From assembly GCA_016214055.1 (NCBI GenBank), contig JACRPE010000005.1, positions 1-64,000 on the forward strand: a DNA stretch of 64,000 bases, in the 5' to 3' direction. The position numbers and the translations under genes are program-made. Below the pieces are notes generated by a model. The model saw only the letters and a program-made list of their open reading frames with translations, did no database searches and was not told the origin of the DNA. Shown here piece by piece: positions 61,001 through 64,000 of this stretch. The stretch is from Candidatus Roizmanbacteria bacterium (GTDB lineage Bacteria > Patescibacteriota > Microgenomatia > UBA1406 > GWC2-37-13). Every line of letters starts with the position of its first letter. Position 1 is the first letter of the stretch.

Positions 61001-61366
61001 TTACTTGTGCATTTTCCTCTCACAATCGATACAGAATCGGGCCTCCGGTACGAGTTCCATACGGGTAAGGGAAATTGTTTTGTTGCATTTTTCGCATATC
61101 CCGTATTTGCCCTTTTGTATGCGTTGAAGTGCGATACTTAAATCTTTATGACGTGTCTCAAGATCCTTGATCTCTGCCTCAACCGTATCGTGACCTACCT
61201 GTTCGCGCACGTCGGTATCAACTGCCGCGTTATCTGATGCATGTTCACGATCCGCAAATGGATCATCTTTCTTTAATGCTTCAACTTGGAGAAGAATCTT
61301 TTTTTGCTCTTCGATGATCTTCTTTTTTTGCTTTTCGGAAAATGTTTTTGAAAGTCCTTTTGACAT
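61001..61366 (-). CDS. DksA/TraR-type C4 zinc-finger protein
   Basis: A 121-residue protein: an N-terminal helical region (KQKKKIIEEQKKILLQVEAL; ETRHKDLSIALQRIQKGKYG) and a C-terminal zinc finger C-E-K-C...C-I-D-C (ICEKCNKTI, RFCIDCERK). Smaller than E. coli DksA and closer to the YteA/TraR type, probably binding RNA polymerase's secondary channel. Its first 28 codons overlap the end of lgt in another frame. Translation from inside lgt suggests reinitiation. Confidence 0.87.
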   Translation of the reverse strand: MSKGLSKTFSEKQKKKIIEEQKKILLQVEALKKDDPFADREHASDNAAVDTDVREQVGHDTVEAEIKDLETRHKDLSIALQRIQKGKYGICEKCNKTISLTRMELVPEARFCIDCERKMHK

Positions 61367-62153
61367 AGTGGGTAATCAAATTTTTAATTTTAACGAGTTT
61401 CTCTTTTATGAGACTTCTGAAATAATACACAAAGTAAAAACTAAAAGTCAAGAGCAGAACGCTCGACACCATCCTGTTAAAACTATAACCCAAGAAGTAT
61501 AGTTGATACTGCTTCATATTGTCAAATAGAAAATAAACAAGTGCGTGTCCCCAGAAGAAGAAGGAAAGATTGAAGCCGCTCTGAAGACGGTCTTTACGGA
61601 TTTCAAACAATATTCTATGAGTGAAATAGGCCAGAAGGAAAAATAAAATGCTTTCATAAAATGGGGTGAGGTGCCGCAGGCCATCCATATTTGCATACTT
61701 AACCGAAAGAAGAAATGTCGTTTTTACTCCCACCTCACTCCCCGCAAAAAAACTCCCTAATTTCCCGATGCCTTCGGCGAGAAATAGAGACGGAATAAAA
61801 TAATCAGCCATTCCTCCCACTTTTATTTTTTTCAAACCGCACCAGAGATACAGGACGAGAAAAAATCCAAAAAGAGCCCCATACAGGGAAAGGCCAGGAT
61901 ATCCGTTGATCAACAAAAATTTCAATATATCAAATCCGAATTCGCTGAAATGGAGTGCCACGTACACAAGGCGCCCCACAAAAAGTCCTCCCCACAGACC
62001 ATTAAAAAGAGCATCAAAAATATCCTCTTCTTTATATGAGCTTAGCCTGATGAGTCGCCAAAGCACAAAGCTCCCCCAGAAAAAAGCGAGCACGAGAAAC
62101 ACCCCCATGGTGTAGATTTTTATGAATTTGAGATCAAGTAGAATTGGAAGCAT
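61281..62153 (-). CDS. lgt: Prolipoprotein diacylglyceryl transferase
   Basis: A 290-residue protein with seven helices, the Lgt pattern NGLWGGLFVGRLVYV and the YPGLSLYGALFGFFL region, GIGKLGSFFAGSEVGVKT and HLTPFYES (for HPTQLYE). The Arg of the usual GRIGNF motif is replaced by Lys (K131) and Asn by Ser, so it is a divergent member. It transfers diacylglycerol to lipobox cysteines such as Cys31 of the lipoprotein at 35.2 kb. The basic C-terminus (after 262) overlaps the dksA-like gene. A TATAAA box lies 6 nt before the ATG. Confidence 0.85.
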   Translation of the reverse strand: MLPILLDLKFIKIYTMGVFLVLAFFWGSFVLWRLIRLSSYKEEDIFDALFNGLWGGLFVGRLVYVALHFSEFGFDILKFLLINGYPGLSLYGALFGFFLVLYLWCGLKKIKVGGMADYFIPSLFLAEGIGKLGSFFAGSEVGVKTTFLLSVKYANMDGLRHLTPFYESILFFLLAYFTHRILFEIRKDRLQSGFNLSFFFWGHALVYFLFDNMKQYQLYFLGYSFNRMVSSVLLLTFSFYFVYYFRSLIKEKLVKIKNLITHYVKRTFKNIFRKAKKEDHRRAKKDSSPS

Positions 62154-62156
62154 GAC

Positions 62157-62185
62157 GACTTTATAACTTTATAACTTTATGAACT
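62157..62185. repeat. TTTATAACTT-type repeat
   Basis: GACTTTATAACTTTATAACTT then TATGAACTT. Same unit as 20647-20684. It contains the TATAAA box of lgt on the minus strand. Confidence 0.6.
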
Positions 62186-62208
62186 TAATCTAGTATAATT
62201 GAGCCTAC

Positions 62209-62766
62209 ATGAAAAAACAACCATTGAGAGTCGGGTTCGACCTGGATGGGGTCATCCTGTACAATCCCGCACGTGTCGTACGCCCTCTTATCTCCCTTGC
62301 CAAGCATCTTTTTTTGTCCAAACGTAAATTGGCCTTTTATTACCCGCACTCCCCTATTGAAAAGATGATGTGGAAATTATTCCACCTTTCAAGCATCTAT
62401 ATCTCATCGGGAATGAGTGATATAAAAAAACTGGTCGAAGAAAAAAAAATAAAAGCATACATTGTGACCGCCCGGTATGGATTTCTGGGGGATGACTTTA
62501 AAAAATGGGTTAAAAGAAATAACATCGATCTCTTTTTTGACGGAGTATATTACAACAAAGACGACGAGCAACCGCATCTGTTTAAAGAAAGAATGGTAAA
62601 GAAATTAAATCTTGATGTATATGTTGAAGACAACTATGACGTAGTGAAATATTTATCCCAGAAAAAAAATGCAAAAATAATATGGATATATAATATGTTT
62701 GATTTTTATCTCCGGCAGGCATATAAATTTCCTTCCCTGAAAAAGGCAGTTCAGTCGCTCCTATGA
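62209..62766 (+). CDS. HAD-superfamily phosphatase
   Basis: A 185-residue protein: FDLDGVIL (nucleophile and acid Asp), then YIVTARYG (motif II) and YVEDNYDV (motif IV acids). The cap is small, as in 5'(3')-deoxyribonucleotidase-like and nucleotide-sugar-locus HADs. Overlaps the epimerase by 4 nt. It may dephosphorylate a sugar phosphate used by the epimerase pathway; the substrate is not determined. TATAAT at 62194-62199 is 9 nt before the ATG. Confidence 0.85.
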   Translation: MKKQPLRVGFDLDGVILYNPARVVRPLISLAKHLFLSKRKLAFYYPHSPIEKMMWKLFHLSSIYISSGMSDIKKLVEEKKIKAYIVTARYGFLGDDFKKWVKRNNIDLFFDGVYYNKDDEQPHLFKERMVKKLNLDVYVEDNYDVVKYLSQKKNAKIIWIYNMFDFYLRQAYKFPSLKKAVQSLL

Positions 62767-63782
62767 AACTTCTTATCACCGGCGGAGCCGGATTTATCGG
62801 GACAAACACCGCGCTCTACTTTGCAAAAAACAAGCAAAATCAAATAACGATTGTTGATGATTTTTCCCGGCCGGGGGTTGAGGTGAATGCAAATTATTTG
62901 AATAAACAAATTTCTAATATACAAATAATCAAATGTGGCGTATGTGACATAAAGAAATATATTTCCGTATTAAAAAACGCAGACGCGGTTATTCACCTTG
63001 CGGGACAAACTGCTGTAACCAAATCAATTCAAGATCCGCTCCACGATTTTGAGACAAACATCCATGCTAGTTTTGTTCTTTTAGATACCATTCGAAACAT
63101 TAATCCCAAAACAGCATTTATCTATTCCTCAACGAACAAAGTGTATGGAGATCTTGACCGCCATAAAATACGAAAAAACAAAACAAAAAAACAGTATGAA
63201 GACGCCTGCCATCCAAAGGGGTTGGGTGAGGAAGAGCCTGTCGAATTTATTTCTCCCTATGGATGTTCAAAGGGCGCGTTTGATATGTATGCATTGGACT
63301 TTGCCAGAATATACAGCATGAATACGGTTGTTTTCAGACAATCGTGTATCTATGGCCCTTTTCAGATGGGGGTCGAAGACCAGGGTTGGGTAGCACACTT
63401 TTCAAAACAAATTTTGAAGAAGAAACCAATTACCATCTTCGGCGACGGCTTCCAAGTCCGGGACCTTTTATATGTGGAAGATCTGGTTGAGGCATATGAT
63501 CTGGCGATAAAGAATATCAAAAAGGTGAGGGGGTCTGCTTTCAACATCGGAGGAGGAATAAACAATGCTTACTCAGTGATACAAGTCATTAATCTGCTCC
63601 AAAAAAATATGAAGCAGGTTATCCCTGTGAGCTACGTGGATTCAAGACTCGGCGACCAAAAATATTTTGTTTCTGCAAATAAGAAAATTGGAAAAGAATT
63701 GAATTGGAAAGTCAGAACCGATTTCAAACAGGGTTTGCAACACATGATAGATTGGCAAAAAAAGAATTTGCACTTATTTTAA
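62763..63782 (+). CDS. NAD-dependent epimerase, CDP-paratose 2-epimerase-like
   Basis: A 339-residue extended SDR: LLITGGAGFIGTNTALYFA, STNKVYGDL, the catalytic SPYGCSKGAFDMYALD, VVFRQSCIYGPFQMGVEDQG and WVAHFSKQIL, then IFGDGFQVRDLLYVEDL. The SCIYG…EDQGWVAHF region is typical of the CDP-paratose/CDP-tyvelose 2-epimerase group. It would invert C2 of a nucleotide sugar. It lies directly before a GT4 gene, so its product may be used by it. Confidence 0.85.
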   Translation: MKLLITGGAGFIGTNTALYFAKNKQNQITIVDDFSRPGVEVNANYLNKQISNIQIIKCGVCDIKKYISVLKNADAVIHLAGQTAVTKSIQDPLHDFETNIHASFVLLDTIRNINPKTAFIYSSTNKVYGDLDRHKIRKNKTKKQYEDACHPKGLGEEEPVEFISPYGCSKGAFDMYALDFARIYSMNTVVFRQSCIYGPFQMGVEDQGWVAHFSKQILKKKPITIFGDGFQVRDLLYVEDLVEAYDLAIKNIKKVRGSAFNIGGGINNAYSVIQVINLLQKNMKQVIPVSYVDSRLGDQKYFVSANKKIGKELNWKVRTDFKQGLQHMIDWQKKNLHLF

Positions 63783-63785
63783 GTC

Positions 63786-64000
63786 ATGAAAATCTTATTT
63801 TTCTCTCCTTATTATTATCCTTATGTATCCGGACTGACCACCTATCCCTCTAAAATTTTAAAACATCTTGCAAAGAAGAATAAAATAACCGTTCTCACAT
63901 TTCCGCATAATGAAAAGGTTGCGCGGGGAGAAGAAATTGACGGATGTACAGTAAGAAGACTCCCCTATCTGTTCAAGATATCAAAGGGTTTTATCTCACC
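63786..64000 (+). CDS. Glycosyltransferase family 4, N-terminal part (cut by window end)
   Basis: 71 codons are visible from the ATG at 63786, 3 nt after the epimerase stop. The sequence begins MKILFFSPYYYPYVSGLTTY and has ITVLTFPHNEKVARGEEIDG, a typical N-terminal GT-B Rossmann half (donor-side loop G of GxxT) of GT4 enzymes. The reading frame is still open at the end of the window. Confidence 0.8.
   Translation, partial: MKILFFSPYYYPYVSGLTTYPSKILKHLAKKNKITVLTFPHNEKVARGEEIDGCTVRRLPYLFKISKGFIS

Overview
The window reads as a chromosomal segment of an AT-rich bacterium of the Candidate Phyla Radiation (Patescibacteria), most probably a Microgenomates-type lineage. This is inferred from content, since no rRNA or ribosomal marker is present. 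Supporting signs are very tight gene packing with ATGA overlaps, few Shine-Dalgarno sites, many membrane glycosyltransferases, dockerin and LCP surface proteins, a GCGKPVIYLYPE-type exported protein, a FemX-type ligase, and short repeats inserted inside genes. TGA is used as stop, so the code is standard (not the Gracilibacteria code).

Layout. 0.1-5 kb (minus strand): GDP-L-fucose synthesis (gmd, fcl) with glycosyltransferases, a DUF2304 protein and a methyltransferase, preceded by a broken glycosyltransferase. 5-9 kb: flippase, GT39-type transferase, LCP ligase, tRNA-Gly. 9.3-11 kb: BRO-domain, HD-domain and cupin genes. 11-22 kb (minus): two MFS transporters (one frameshifted), YfhO-like and DUF2079 membrane proteins, GT2 enzymes, peroxiredoxin, polysaccharide deacetylase, galE, DMT transporter. 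22-25 kb: Xer recombinase, tRNA-Leu, PIG-L deacetylase, acyltransferase, tRNA-Ser. 25-34 kb (plus): VTT-like protein, GNAT, FMN reductase, ABC-F ATPase, CtlX, histidine phosphatase, AlkA, a secreted coiled-coil protein, an RNA m5C methyltransferase and feoB/feoA. 34-42.6 kb: greA, lipoprotein, DEAD-box helicase with a possible attenuator leader, dockerin and lectin-like surface proteins, NYN nuclease, ZIP transporter. 42.9-47.9 kb: DsbA-like oxidoreductase and a coupled hydrolase/MurF-like/aminotransferase/FemX operon, probably cell wall. 47.9-54.9 kb (minus): an ABC-2 exporter followed by a putative HExxH metallopeptidase, an unknown protein and two secreted proteins sharing a cysteine domain. 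54.9-55.8 kb: repeat-rich gap. 55.8-62 kb: membrane protein, YebC, TPR protein, CPA2 antiporter, DksA-like protein, Lgt. 62.2-64 kb (plus): HAD phosphatase, CDP-paratose-2-epimerase-like enzyme, start of a GT4 glycosyltransferase.

How it fits together. Most of the window builds and decorates the cell surface: nucleotide sugars (GDP-fucose, UDP-galactose, a CDP-sugar-type epimer), lipid-linked transfer by GT2 and GT39 enzymes, flipping, attachment by LCP, peptidoglycan stem or bridge synthesis, and lipoprotein maturation. DsbA could oxidise the cysteine-rich surface proteins.

Two genome-wide habits stand out. Many genes have a TATAAT-like box exactly 6-7 nt before the start codon, which implies leaderless mRNAs and settles several start sites, including a probable CUG start for the ABC-F gene. 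Several families of short palindromic or AT-rich repeats sit between genes and, in frame, inside genes. The strongest candidates for undescribed biology are the shared cysteine domain with its ABC/metallopeptidase neighbours, the hydrolase-MurF-aminotransferase-FemX cassette, and the attenuator-like leader of the helicase.
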